A stretch of DNA of 12,724 nucleotides, taken from positions 1 through 12,724 of the forward strand of contig JAKLIS010000015.1 of the NCBI GenBank assembly GCA_022709485.1, given 5' to 3'. This stretch comes from Elusimicrobiota bacterium (lineage in GTDB: Bacteria; Elusimicrobiota; Elusimicrobia; F11). Of this stretch, positions 1 to 6,801 are shown one piece after another (positions within the stretch are counted from its first letter, which is position 1; every line of letters begins with the position of its first letter). Below the pieces are notes generated by a model. The model did no database searches, had not been told where the DNA came from, and was given only the letters and a program-made list of their open reading frames with translations. A program made the translations under genes and the position numbers.

Positions 1-2
1 GC

Positions 3-1277
3 GGAAACGGTTCTGCCTCATTCCGTCGGGAAAAGTATGTTGATATGGGCGGTCCTGACGGCGGAGACGGCGGGAAAGGCGGCGATGTATATTTACGGGC
101 CAATCCCAGGTTGAAAACCCTTCTTGATTTTGTTCGAAAATCCAAATATGAAGCCACGCGAGGTGAAAACGGCAGCGGGCGGAAAAAATTTGGGAAAAAC
201 GGCCACGATTTAATCCTGGATGTCCCCTGCGGGACAGCCATTTATAAAGATAAAAAGCTTTTTGTCGATCTGGTGAAACCCGGGACCCAGGTGTTGATGG
301 CCAAAGGGGGGATCGGCGGGCGTGGCAATGTCCATTTCAAAAATTCCGTCCGGCGGGCCCCTCACATCGCGGAAATGGGGGAACCGGCGGAAAGAGCCAA
401 TCTAGTTTTAGAACTAAAATTGATTGCCGATGTGGGATTAATCGGCTGCCCCAACGCCGGAAAGTCAACGCTTCTGTCGGTCATTTCCCGGGCGCATCCC
501 AAGATCGCCGCCTATCCCTTTACCACTCTCCATCCCAATCTGGGAGTGGCCACCGTGGGCGATAGAGAGATCATCTTTGCCGACATTCCCGGCCTTATAG
601 AAGGTTCTCACACGGGCCGCGGCCTTGGCATTGAATTTCTCCGGCATATTGAAAGAACTCGGATGCTTGTTCATGTGGTTGATCCTCTCGGGTTTGACAA
701 CAGAACGCCCAAAGAGAATATTCGGGTGATTGAAAAAGAGCTTGAGGAATACGCTCCGGAACTCATGAAAAAGCCCCAAATTATTGTGGTCAATAAGCAA
801 GATCTGACCGGGGCGGATAAGGTTTATGCTCAAATTAAGAAAGCATGCAAAAAACGGGTGGTATTGGCGGTTTCCGGTGTGAGCGGCGCCGGCGTCCAAG
901 ACATCCTCCGAGAAGTGGGGAAGAAATTACAGGAACTTCCTCCGATAGAGCCGGAGGTTCAGGAAGCTCCGGTCCATCTCAATTTAGAACCGGATTTTTG
1001 GGTCGAAAAAATCAACGACCAATTCATCGTGAAAGGCAAAAAAGTGGAACGCCTCATCGCCATGACCAATTTTAATCTTCCCGAGGCGGTGGAGAGAACC
1101 CAGTACATCCTAAGAAAAATGGGCGTGGAAAAATCCCTCGCCTCGAATGGGGCCAAAACAGGAAACATGGTTCAAATCGGGAAAGTGGAATTTGAATTTC
1201 AGCCCGATGTGGATATTGGAAGTCTTGAAGCCCGCCGAGAACGACGAAACGCCGTCCGGTCGGATTTCTCAAAGTAA
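3..1277 (+). CDS. obg: Obg-family GTPase (ObgE/CgtA), 5' end outside window
   Basis: Obg is a ribosome-associated GTPase acting in late 50S assembly and stress or cell-cycle control. The frame is open to the window edge. The codons before the ATG at 45 read GNGSASFRREKYVD, the conserved Obg-fold N-terminus, so that ATG is internal and only about 15-20 residues are missing. Counting from it, the glycine-rich Obg domain fills about residues 1-125 (GGPDGGDGGKGG and later GGIGGRGN). The G domain follows with G1 GCPNAGKST (134-142), switch I YPFTTLHPNLG, G3 DIPGLIEG (180-187), G4 NKQD and G5-like SGVSGAG. The tail (about residues 315-390, FWVEKINDQFIVKGKKVER...) is an OCT domain, so this is the full three-domain form. 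proB starts 34 bases downstream on the same strand, probably co-transcribed. Family identity is certain; the start lies outside the window. Confidence 0.97.
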   Translation, partial: GNGSASFRREKYVDMGGPDGGDGGKGGDVYLRANPRLKTLLDFVRKSKYEATRGENGSGRKKFGKNGHDLILDVPCGTAIYKDKKLFVDLVKPGTQVLMAKGGIGGRGNVHFKNSVRRAPHIAEMGEPAERANLVLELKLIADVGLIGCPNAGKSTLLSVISRAHPKIAAYPFTTLHPNLGVATVGDREIIFADIPGLIEGSHTGRGLGIEFLRHIERTRMLVHVVDPLGFDNRTPKENIRVIEKELEEYAPELMKKPQIIVVNKQDLTGADKVYAQIKKACKKRVVLAVSGVSGAGVQDILREVGKKLQELPPIEPEVQEAPVHLNLEPDFWVEKINDQFIVKGKKVERLIAMTNFNLPEAVERTQYILRKMGVEKSLASNGAKTGNMVQIGKVEFEFQPDVDIGSLEARRERRNAVRSDFSK

Positions 1278-1311
1278 CGCTTCCCTAAAAAAATAAGTAT
1301 ATTTCCATCCT

Positions 1312-2412
1312 ATGAGACTGGTGGTGAAAGTGGGATCGGCCGTTCTGACCGAAGAAAACGGCCTTTTAAACCTGGCGTCCATTACAAAATTAGTGGATGA
1401 ACTGGCCGGACTTCATCAAAAAGGTCATGAAGTGATATTGGTGAGCTCCGGCGCCATTGCCGCGGGGGTGGGACGCCTCAAACTTTCAGAAAAACCCCAG
1501 GAATTGAGGCTCAAACAGGCGGCCGCCGCTATCGGCCAGTCCACTCTCATGGAAGCCTATGAAAAAGGCTTTTCTTCTTTCGGAATTATTCCTTCCCAAA
1601 TTCTCCTCACTCGAGAAGATTTCTCCGATCGCGAGCGTTATTTAAATATCAGGAACACTCTTCTCACCCTCCTTTCTCTCAAAAGCATTCCCGTTATTAA
1701 TGAAAACGACACCGTGTCCACCGAAGAAATTCAATTCGGCGATAACGATACCCTCTCGGCGATTGTGGCCGTCAAAGTCAAAGCCGACAAACTTATTATT
1801 TTCTCCGACGTGAAAGGACTTTTTGAAATAGATTCCGGTGGGCATTTGACGGATAAGTTGATTGAAGAAGTTGATTCCATTTCAAAGGAATGGAGTGAAA
1901 AAGCGCTGGAGAAAAAAGGCTCGAAGTTATCGGTGGGGGGAATGGCTACCAAGTTAAAAGCGGCCAAAATGGCCACCGCTTCCGGAATTGAAACCTGGAT
2001 AGGCTTTGGCCGGTCGCCTGAAATCATCCACCAAATTTTAAACGGTGAAAAAGGCGTGGCCACGCGTTTTAAACCCAAGGAAAAAAGAATCGCCGCGCGG
2101 GAAGCGTGGATTGCCTTCGGCCGAACCTCGAAAGGGACCTTGGTGGTCGACGAAGGGGCGGAAAAGGCGTTGGTTCAGATGAATAGAAGTCTTCTTCCTT
2201 CTGGAATTAAGACCGTGAGGGGAAATTTTTCCGTTGGAGATATGGTTGACATCCGATCATTCAAAGGAGAAGAGCTCGGGCGGGGCCTCGTGAGTTATTC
2301 TTCAGACGACATAAAAAGGATCAAAGGCCATCATACGGGGGAGATCGCCCAAATTCTGGGGCACGCCGCTTCCGCCGAAGTGATCCACCGGGATAATCTG
2401 GTCCTTCTTTAA
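1312..2412 (+). CDS. proB: Glutamate 5-kinase with C-terminal PUA domain
   Basis: ProB phosphorylates L-glutamate with ATP to gamma-glutamyl phosphate, the first and feedback-controlled step of proline synthesis in the cytoplasm. At 366 residues it has the usual full length. The amino-acid kinase domain spans about residues 1-255: VVKVGSAVL at the N-terminus for phosphate binding, VSSGAIAAG around residues 45-53, INENDTVSTEEIQFGDND (glutamate and ATP site) around 127-144, and GGMATKLKAA around 203-212. The remaining ~100 residues (about 265-366) form the PUA domain. No good Shine-Dalgarno precedes the ATG, but the protein start matches the family. It follows obg closely. The usual partner proA is not adjacent; a repeat region comes next instead. 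The stop codon lies inside the left arm of an inverted repeat (2410-2419). Confidence 0.97.
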   Translation: MRLVVKVGSAVLTEENGLLNLASITKLVDELAGLHQKGHEVILVSSGAIAAGVGRLKLSEKPQELRLKQAAAAIGQSTLMEAYEKGFSSFGIIPSQILLTREDFSDRERYLNIRNTLLTLLSLKSIPVINENDTVSTEEIQFGDNDTLSAIVAVKVKADKLIIFSDVKGLFEIDSGGHLTDKLIEEVDSISKEWSEKALEKKGSKLSVGGMATKLKAAKMATASGIETWIGFGRSPEIIHQILNGEKGVATRFKPKEKRIAAREAWIAFGRTSKGTLVVDEGAEKALVQMNRSLLPSGIKTVRGNFSVGDMVDIRSFKGEELGRGLVSYSSDDIKRIKGHHTGEIAQILGHAASAEVIHRDNLVLL

Positions 2413-2512
2413 AAACGGAGTGAGGGCCACCGGGAACGGGGAACATTTCTTTCCCCTCCCCTGCCCCTCCCCTCACCGCCTCCGGCTTGTTCGGGGAGGG
2501 GATCCGTTTTTA
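2410..2512. repeat. Inverted-repeat element just after proB; possible terminator
   Basis: Perfect 10-base arms TAAAAACGGA (2410-2419) and TCCGTTTTTA (2503-2512) bound a segment of about 100 bases. Inside is a second, nested inverted repeat, CCCCTCCCC (2464-2472) against GGGGAGGGG (2493-2501), with a 20-base loop that reads like the CCCTCACC-type palindromic repeat seen again near 12089. The left outer arm contains the proB stop codon. The T run at 2507-2511 after a GC-rich stem could end transcription of obg-proB. The shape also fits a small non-autonomous palindromic repeat; the sequence alone does not separate the two. Confidence 0.6.
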
Positions 2513-2625
2513 CCAGGCACTAGGCACCAGGCACTTGGCACGTCTTTTCTGGGAACCGGGAACTTTCCTTGGAAAATGGCTGGAGGGCTTTGGTGCTCGG
2601 TTCGTGATTTGAAGACGAAATATTC
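2413..2625. other. Repeat-rich gap between proB and the DUF2723 gene
   Basis: I see no credible gene here; the one longer open frame is low-complexity and overlaps the next gene. Besides the inverted-repeat element at 2410-2512 it holds a 7-base tandem repeat (2515-2542, AGGCACT, AGGCACC, AGGCACT, TGGCACG). It also holds two related GGGAAC-type repeats, 2432-2444 (GGGAACGGGGAAC) and 2551-2563 (GGGAACCGGGAAC). No convincing promoter or Shine-Dalgarno was found before the ATG at 2626. Confidence 0.6.
2515..2542. repeat. Four tandem copies of a 7-base unit
   Basis: Units AGGCACT, AGGCACC, AGGCACT and TGGCACG follow each other with no spacer. This is a simple-sequence tract in noncoding DNA with no evident role. 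Confidence 0.7.
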
Positions 2626-4665
2626 ATGTCATCCCTTATATTATTTCTTGGATTTTTCACCTTTTACCTTTTTGGAACTTCTCCCACCCTTTACGGCGGA
2701 GACTGCGGCGAATTGATTGCCGGCGCCCACGTTCTGGGCATTCCCCACGCGCCGGGATATCCTCTCTATGTCATCCTTGGAAAGTTCGGGTCGACCATAA
2801 TCCCTTTCGGAAATGTGGCCTTTCGCGTGAATGGTTTTTCCGCCGTGATATCTTCTTTTCTCGTCTTGTCCGTATTTTGGTTATTCCGAAGGCTTTTGAA
2901 AGAAGAGAAAGCCAGTTTCCTGTCGTCTTTTATTTTGGGATTGACGCCTCTTTTCACGGACCAAGCGCGCGGCGCGGAAGTGTTTAATTTGAACCTTCTT
3001 TTTATTGTCGGAATTCTTTTATCTTTGGCGAAGGGACGAAAGGAGCCCCAACGCGAATTCGGTTTTAAGTGGGTGTTACTGGGAATATTTTTTTGGGGGC
3101 TGGGGTTCGGCAACCATCACACCATTCTATTTTTGGCTCCCGTGATGGCCTGGGAATTATGGCGAAGCCGTACCGGGGGAGCGCGGTTTTATTTTTGGAC
3201 GGTCGCATTTTTTCTTCTCGGTTTTTCCATTTATATTTTTCTCCCCATTCGCGCCCATATAAATCCTCCCGTAAATTTTGGGAATCCCGATACTTGGGAC
3301 CGGTTTTGGGCGGTTATCACCCGGAAAGAATTCGGATCTCTTTCTCTTCATCCAGCCGCGGTGGCGTTTCGAGACAAGCCCCTCCTTATTTGGCAATCGA
3401 TTCGATTTGGCGAGCGGATCTTTTCTCAATTAAACGCGGCCGGTCTCATTTTATTATTCATTGGAACCCTGTTTGGCTTTCTAAAGAAGGAAACACGGAC
3501 GCTGACTCTCCTTGGATTTTCGGGATTCATTGCTTTCGGGGCGGGGTTTGAAATTTATTCGAATCTATCTCCGGGGAGCTCCATCGCGCAGTGGCGGTTG
3601 GAACGGTTTCTTATGATTCCTTTGTTTTGCGGCGTCGGCCTAATGGCCGTGGGGTTAACCCACATTTTCCATCGCGGTAAATGGATGACGGCTCTTGGCT
3701 ATTTGATTGTCGTTCTTTTTTTCATTCAAGGCATTCCCGGTTTCGCCCGGGCGCACACATTAAGAGACAACCACGCTTTTCGAGATTTTTCTATCTCAGC
3801 TTTGAGATCCGCCCCCAAAGAATCCTGGTTTATCATTGACCGCGTTTTATTTGATGAACCGACGTCAGCCCTATTGGTGAGAACGCAAGTGGAAAAAAAG
3901 CGGCCCGATGTCCGGTTTTTGTACCGTCCTGGGACTTTGTTTGAGTCCCTCTATGGCGATGATGTCCTTGAGCTATGTTGGGAGGACCGCTACCGACGCC
4001 AAAAAGAGGTGGAAACCCGTCTATTAACGACGTCGAGCGCCCCCATCCGTGCCCTCGCCTTTCAAAAAGAAAATGTTCCTATTTCAAGTTCGGTCCTTCG
4101 AAACCTTCTTTATATGCCGGCAGGTGAAGCCGCCTCCCCTTCGCTCTCTTTGAGCCAAAGAGGTCCATTTTCATATCCCGACGATTACCCCCGGCGTCTT
4201 ATCTCAGTGCACAATCCTTATTTGTTGGGAAAGGAAGCTTTAGAAAAAGGAAATCGGAAGAAGGCCGATCGATTTTTTAAATGGGCTCAGTTTATTGGCC
4301 GAGACATGGCGTGGTTGAGTTCCAACATCGGAAGCGTCTATGTAAAAGCCGGATTAAATGAGGAAGCCGGGCTTTATTTTGAACGGGCTGTTAGAGAAGA
4401 CCCCTATTTTTTTGAGGGCCAATACGGCTGGGGGTATGTTCAATTGGTAAAAGGTGATAAATCCCAAGCGGCGGCTGCGTACGAAACGGCGGTAAAATTG
4501 GATCCCACATCGGCGGATGGTTTTTATATGCTCGGCATCTGTTATTCTCGGATAGGGGATGTTTTTGCGGCGAGGAAAGCCTTTGAAAAGTTTTTGATTT
4601 TGGCGCCCAATAGTCCTCAGGTCGCAGCCGTTCAAAAAGAATTGGATCGGTTGGCTGTTGATTGA
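2626..4665 (+). CDS. DUF2723 (TMEM260-like, GT-C type) membrane protein with C-terminal TPRs
   Basis: A 679-residue polytopic membrane protein. The N-terminus fits DUF2723: a first membrane segment (about residues 3-20), then LYGGDCGELIAGAHVLGIPHAPGYPLY split over residues ~22-48, where the family's acidic D..GE motif and the H.PGYPLY motif stand out. About eight or nine further hydrophobic segments follow to about residue 375, with GNHHT near 162-166. Residues ~380-535 are soluble. From about 545 to the end there are three to four TPRs (for example ALEKGNRKKADRFFKWAQ, YVKAGLNEEAGLYFERAV, YVQLVKGDKSQAAAAYETAV). Related eukaryotic TMEM260 is an O-mannosyltransferase, so a lipid-linked-sugar glycosyltransferase role at the membrane is plausible, but substrate and activity are inferred. 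The TPR tail probably docks a partner. No glycan genes sit beside it; ychF follows after a palindromic spacer. Confidence 0.85.
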   Translation: MSSLILFLGFFTFYLFGTSPTLYGGDCGELIAGAHVLGIPHAPGYPLYVILGKFGSTIIPFGNVAFRVNGFSAVISSFLVLSVFWLFRRLLKEEKASFLSSFILGLTPLFTDQARGAEVFNLNLLFIVGILLSLAKGRKEPQREFGFKWVLLGIFFWGLGFGNHHTILFLAPVMAWELWRSRTGGARFYFWTVAFFLLGFSIYIFLPIRAHINPPVNFGNPDTWDRFWAVITRKEFGSLSLHPAAVAFRDKPLLIWQSIRFGERIFSQLNAAGLILLFIGTLFGFLKKETRTLTLLGFSGFIAFGAGFEIYSNLSPGSSIAQWRLERFLMIPLFCGVGLMAVGLTHIFHRGKWMTALGYLIVVLFFIQGIPGFARAHTLRDNHAFRDFSISALRSAPKESWFIIDRVLFDEPTSALLVRTQVEKKRPDVRFLYRPGTLFESLYGDDVLELCWEDRYRRQKEVETRLLTTSSAPIRALAFQKENVPISSSVLRNLLYMPAGEAASPSLSLSQRGPFSYPDDYPRRLISVHNPYLLGKEALEKGNRKKADRFFKWAQFIGRDMAWLSSNIGSVYVKAGLNEEAGLYFERAVREDPYFFEGQYGWGYVQLVKGDKSQAAAAYETAVKLDPTSADGFYMLGICYSRIGDVFAARKAFEKFLILAPNSPQVAAVQKELDRLAVD

Positions 4666-4676
4666 GGTATTTTTTT

Positions 4677-4796
4677 CCTCCCCACGTTTCATCAGTGGGG
4701 AGCCTGCCTGCCCGCAGGCAGGGGTCAGGGAGGGGTAAAGACATTTCCTCTCCCCAACCCCCTCCACTGAGCATTCGTGGAGGGGGAGAAGAAATG
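4677..4796. repeat. Composite of three GC-rich palindromes before ychF
   Basis: Three hairpins follow one another. CTCCCCAC (4678-4685) pairs with GTGGGGAG (4695-4702). CCTGCCTGC (4703-4711) pairs with GCAGGCAGG (4714-4722). CCCCCTCCAC (4758-4767) pairs with GTGGAGGGGG (4777-4786), and this third one is enclosed by CATTTC (4742-4747) and GAAATG (4791-4796). There is no U tract, so a classical terminator is unlikely. It resembles dispersed palindromic repeats and could act as an mRNA processing or attenuation structure in the ychF leader. Confidence 0.7.
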
Positions 4797-4810
4797 AATA
4801 AGGAAAAATA

Positions 4811-5881
4811 ATGGAAATTGGAATTGTCGGTTTACCAAACGTGGGGAAATCATCCCTTTTTAACGCCTTAACGGCGGCAGGGGTCGCGTCTGAAAATTTT
4901 CCGTTCACCACCATTGAACCCAACGTGGGGGTGGTTCCCGTTAAAGATCCACGGCTTTATAAAATGCAGAAAATATTTTCCTCGCCCAAAGTGGTGCCCG
5001 CGGCCATCCGGTTTGTCGATATCGCGGGACTGGTGCCGGGGGCGAGCCAGGGAGCGGGCCTAGGGAATAAATTCTTGTCTCATATCCGAAGCGTGGACGC
5101 CATTGCGCAGGTGGTGCGGTGCTTTGAGAACAAAGACGTGGTGAATGTTCTGGGGGATCTAGACCCCAAAAAAGACGCCGAAATTATTACAACAGAGCTC
5201 ATTCTCGCGGACCTTGAGCAGGCGGACAAGTTAAGAGAAAAATACCGCGGAGCCGCCAAATCGGGCGATGAAGACGCCCGGAAAATATTTTCAATTTTGG
5301 AATCGGTGTATGAAAAGCTCAAAGAAGAGATCCCAGTGAGAAAACAAGGTTTAGCCCTGGCCACCGTAAAAGATTTTAATTTTTTGACCGCCAAACCCGT
5401 CTTATATGTCGCCAATGCCGGCGACAACGCCGACCCGGGACTCGTCGATCAGGTCCGGGAATTAGCGAAAAAAGAACAAGCGGAGATGGTGGAGTTAAAC
5501 GCGAAACTCGAAGCGGATGTCATGAGTTTTCCGGAAGAAGAGAGAGAGCCCTACCGTCATGAATTGGGCCTCCAAGAATCCGGATTGGACCGGCTGGCTC
5601 ACGCCGGCCAAAGGCTTTTGAGGCTTATCAGCTTTTTCGCGGCGGGACCCAAAGAAGTCCATGCCTGGCATGTGGAAGAGGGGAGTTCCGCCCCTAAGGC
5701 GGCCGGGAAAATTCATTCAGACTTTGAAAAAGGGTTTATTCGGGCAGAAATTTATCAAGCGGAAGACTTATTCCGCGAAGGAACGGAGGCCGCTCTTCGG
5801 GCCAGGGGAATGATTCGGATGGAGGGCAAAGATTATATTGTTAAAGACGGAGATGTCCTTCATATTCATTTCAAAGCGTAA
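4811..5881 (+). CDS. ychF: YchF/Ola1-family ribosome-associated ATPase
   Basis: YchF is a universally conserved Obg-class P-loop protein that prefers ATP over GTP, binds ribosomes and affects translation initiation and stress responses. At 356 residues it is near the usual ~363. G1 is GLPNVGKSS (7-15), followed by NFPFTTIEPNVG (switch I) and DIAGLVPGASQGAGLGNKFL (G3 and the region after it). The G4 position reads NAGD where many homologues have N..E. A helical coiled-coil insertion (~residues 125-185) and the C-terminal TGS domain follow, ending GKDYIVKDGDVLHIHF. Shine-Dalgarno AAGGAA at 4800-4805 supports the ATG. The palindromic spacer 4677-4796 separates it from the upstream gene. No clear terminator follows; an apparent new promoter begins within 15 bases of the stop. 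Confidence 0.97.
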   Translation: MEIGIVGLPNVGKSSLFNALTAAGVASENFPFTTIEPNVGVVPVKDPRLYKMQKIFSSPKVVPAAIRFVDIAGLVPGASQGAGLGNKFLSHIRSVDAIAQVVRCFENKDVVNVLGDLDPKKDAEIITTELILADLEQADKLREKYRGAAKSGDEDARKIFSILESVYEKLKEEIPVRKQGLALATVKDFNFLTAKPVLYVANAGDNADPGLVDQVRELAKKEQAEMVELNAKLEADVMSFPEEEREPYRHELGLQESGLDRLAHAGQRLLRLISFFAAGPKEVHAWHVEEGSSAPKAAGKIHSDFEKGFIRAEIYQAEDLFREGTEAALRARGMIRMEGKDYIVKDGDVLHIHFKA

Positions 5882-5894
5882 AGACGCATCGAAT

Positions 5895-5924
5895 TTGAAT
5901 TCACTTTTTTGTGTTACACATAAT
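5895..5924 (+). promoter_or_regulatory. Candidate sigma70-type promoter for the TPR operon
   Basis: TTGAAT (5895-5900) and CATAAT (5919-5924) are separated by 18 bases and would give a leader of about 40 bases before the ATG at 5974. TGTG-TTA-CACA (5910-5920), a short dyad, overlaps the -10 box and could be an operator half. This is motif matching only. Confidence 0.4.
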
Positions 5925-5970
5925 TTACAGAAAGTTCATGTGATCTTAATTGACACAGGGTATTCTGTAA
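5925..5970 (+). promoter_or_regulatory. 8-base inverted repeat bracketing the leader of the TPR gene
   Basis: TTACAGAA (5925-5932) and TTCTGTAA (5963-5970) are perfect inverted copies. The second ends three bases before the ATG at 5974. A smaller dyad, CACAT (5917-5921) and ATGTG (5938-5942), interleaves with it. The pair could form an mRNA hairpin sequestering the start site, or two DNA half-sites for a regulator. No proper Shine-Dalgarno is visible here, so the leader structure may matter for initiation. Confidence 0.4.
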
Positions 5971-5973
5971 TAC

Positions 5974-6801
5974 ATGAATCGTAATAACCCCTCCAACTTC
6001 AGCGCTCTGGACCAGATTCTTCAACTGGGCGAAGAAACGCATAGCTTCGCGAGCGCCACGGCCCGCGACACTCTTCAACAAATTCAGCGAGAATTTAAAG
6101 AAGCGAAAAAATTGGGGAACAAAGAAAAAGCCGCCTGGTCTTTGGTCCAAATGGCCACTGTTTTGAGAGGCCAGCGCAAGTTCCAAACCTCCATTCCGTT
6201 GTTGGACGAAGCGCGAACCATTTTCTCCCAAAGCCACGCCAATATCGGGCTCGCCACCGCGTATTATGAAATGTCGTATGCCAACCGCGAGTTGGAGCGA
6301 AACGCGCTGGCTCTTGAGTACGGGCACCTCGCCGTAAAAATCTACCAGGAAATGGGACGGACGCTCGCCTTGGCTTGGGCGTACGACAATCTCTCCGCTG
6401 TTTTTTTTAATCTTCAAAACCGCCATGAAAGTTTAAGCTGCGCCAAGAAGGCTCGCGCTATCTTTCTTGAATTCCGATCTCGATCGGGGATTGCTTGGAA
6501 CGGCTGCAACCTTGGGAATATTTACTTTGAAATGGGTTATTATCCTCAGGCTGAAAAATTTTTCTCCGAGGCGGCCGATATTTTCACTTCTCAAAAAAAT
6601 CAGCAAGGACTCGCCTGGGCGTATTTGGGGCTGGGGATGACGTATCGGGCCGCCTATAAGCTGGACGTCGCCATGGAATATTCGGGAAAGCCCGGGCCAT
6701 TTTTAAAGAAATCGATTTTAAGGATCGGGCCGGGTGGTGTTATCTTCATGAGGCCGCCATTAAAAGAATCGTCGGCCAGGACGAAGCGGCGGAGCTTTTG
6801 A
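5974..6801 (+). CDS. TPR-repeat protein, N-terminal part before the -1 frameshift
   Basis: This frame encodes about 239 residues of authentic TPR sequence, then 36 residues of out-of-frame sequence ending at 6801. TPR units of about 40 residues run from roughly residue 50: EKAAWSLVQMATVLRGQRKF, GLATAYYEMSYANRELERN, LAWAYDNLSAVFFNLQNRH, IAWNGCNLGNIYFEMGYYPQ and LAWAYLGLGMTYRAAYKLD. There is no signal peptide or membrane segment, so it is cytoplasmic. TPR solenoids bind protein or peptide partners; no enzymatic domain is visible. The next 40-residue unit continues in the -1 frame (see 6684-6690), giving a joined product of about 629 residues. If no frameshifting occurs, this is a truncated 275-residue protein. 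The function is unknown. Confidence 0.75.
   Translation: MNRNNPSNFSALDQILQLGEETHSFASATARDTLQQIQREFKEAKKLGNKEKAAWSLVQMATVLRGQRKFQTSIPLLDEARTIFSQSHANIGLATAYYEMSYANRELERNALALEYGHLAVKIYQEMGRTLALAWAYDNLSAVFFNLQNRHESLSCAKKARAIFLEFRSRSGIAWNGCNLGNIYFEMGYYPQAEKFFSEAADIFTSQKNQQGLAWAYLGLGMTYRAAYKLDVAMEYSGKPGPFLKKSILRIGPGGVIFMRPPLKESSARTKRRSF
6684..6734 (+). other. Possible programmed -1 frameshift site, G GGA AAG heptamer plus stem
   Basis: In the upstream frame the codons are tat tcg gga aag, so bases 6684-6690 read G GGA AAG, which fits X XXY YYZ in the correct phase. A -1 slip re-reads base 6690 and continues gcc cgg gcc att, restoring the TPR sequence (YSGK-ARAIFKEIDF, like the earlier KKARAIFLEF). 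The same heptamer is used in phage lambda G-T. CCCGGGCC (6691-6698) can pair with GGGCCGGG (6727-6734) at 7 of 8 positions, but it starts with no spacer after the heptamer, closer than usual. A one-base deletion in the genome or assembly would look identical. Confidence 0.5.

Noticed and set aside
2420..2716. Plus-strand open frame of 98 codons after proB
   Set aside because: Its composition is dictated by low-complexity repeats, it resembles no protein family, and it overlaps the start of the DUF2723 gene.
4354..4923. Long minus-strand open frames across the DUF2723 end and ychF start
   Set aside because: They lie antisense to two well-supported genes and through palindromic spacer sequence; no motifs are visible.
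6684..6690. Treating the TPR locus as two independent genes overlapping by TTGA at 6798
   Set aside because: The frame upstream of the TTG encodes clear TPR sequence that continues the first part, so a single protein with a frameshift explains the data better.
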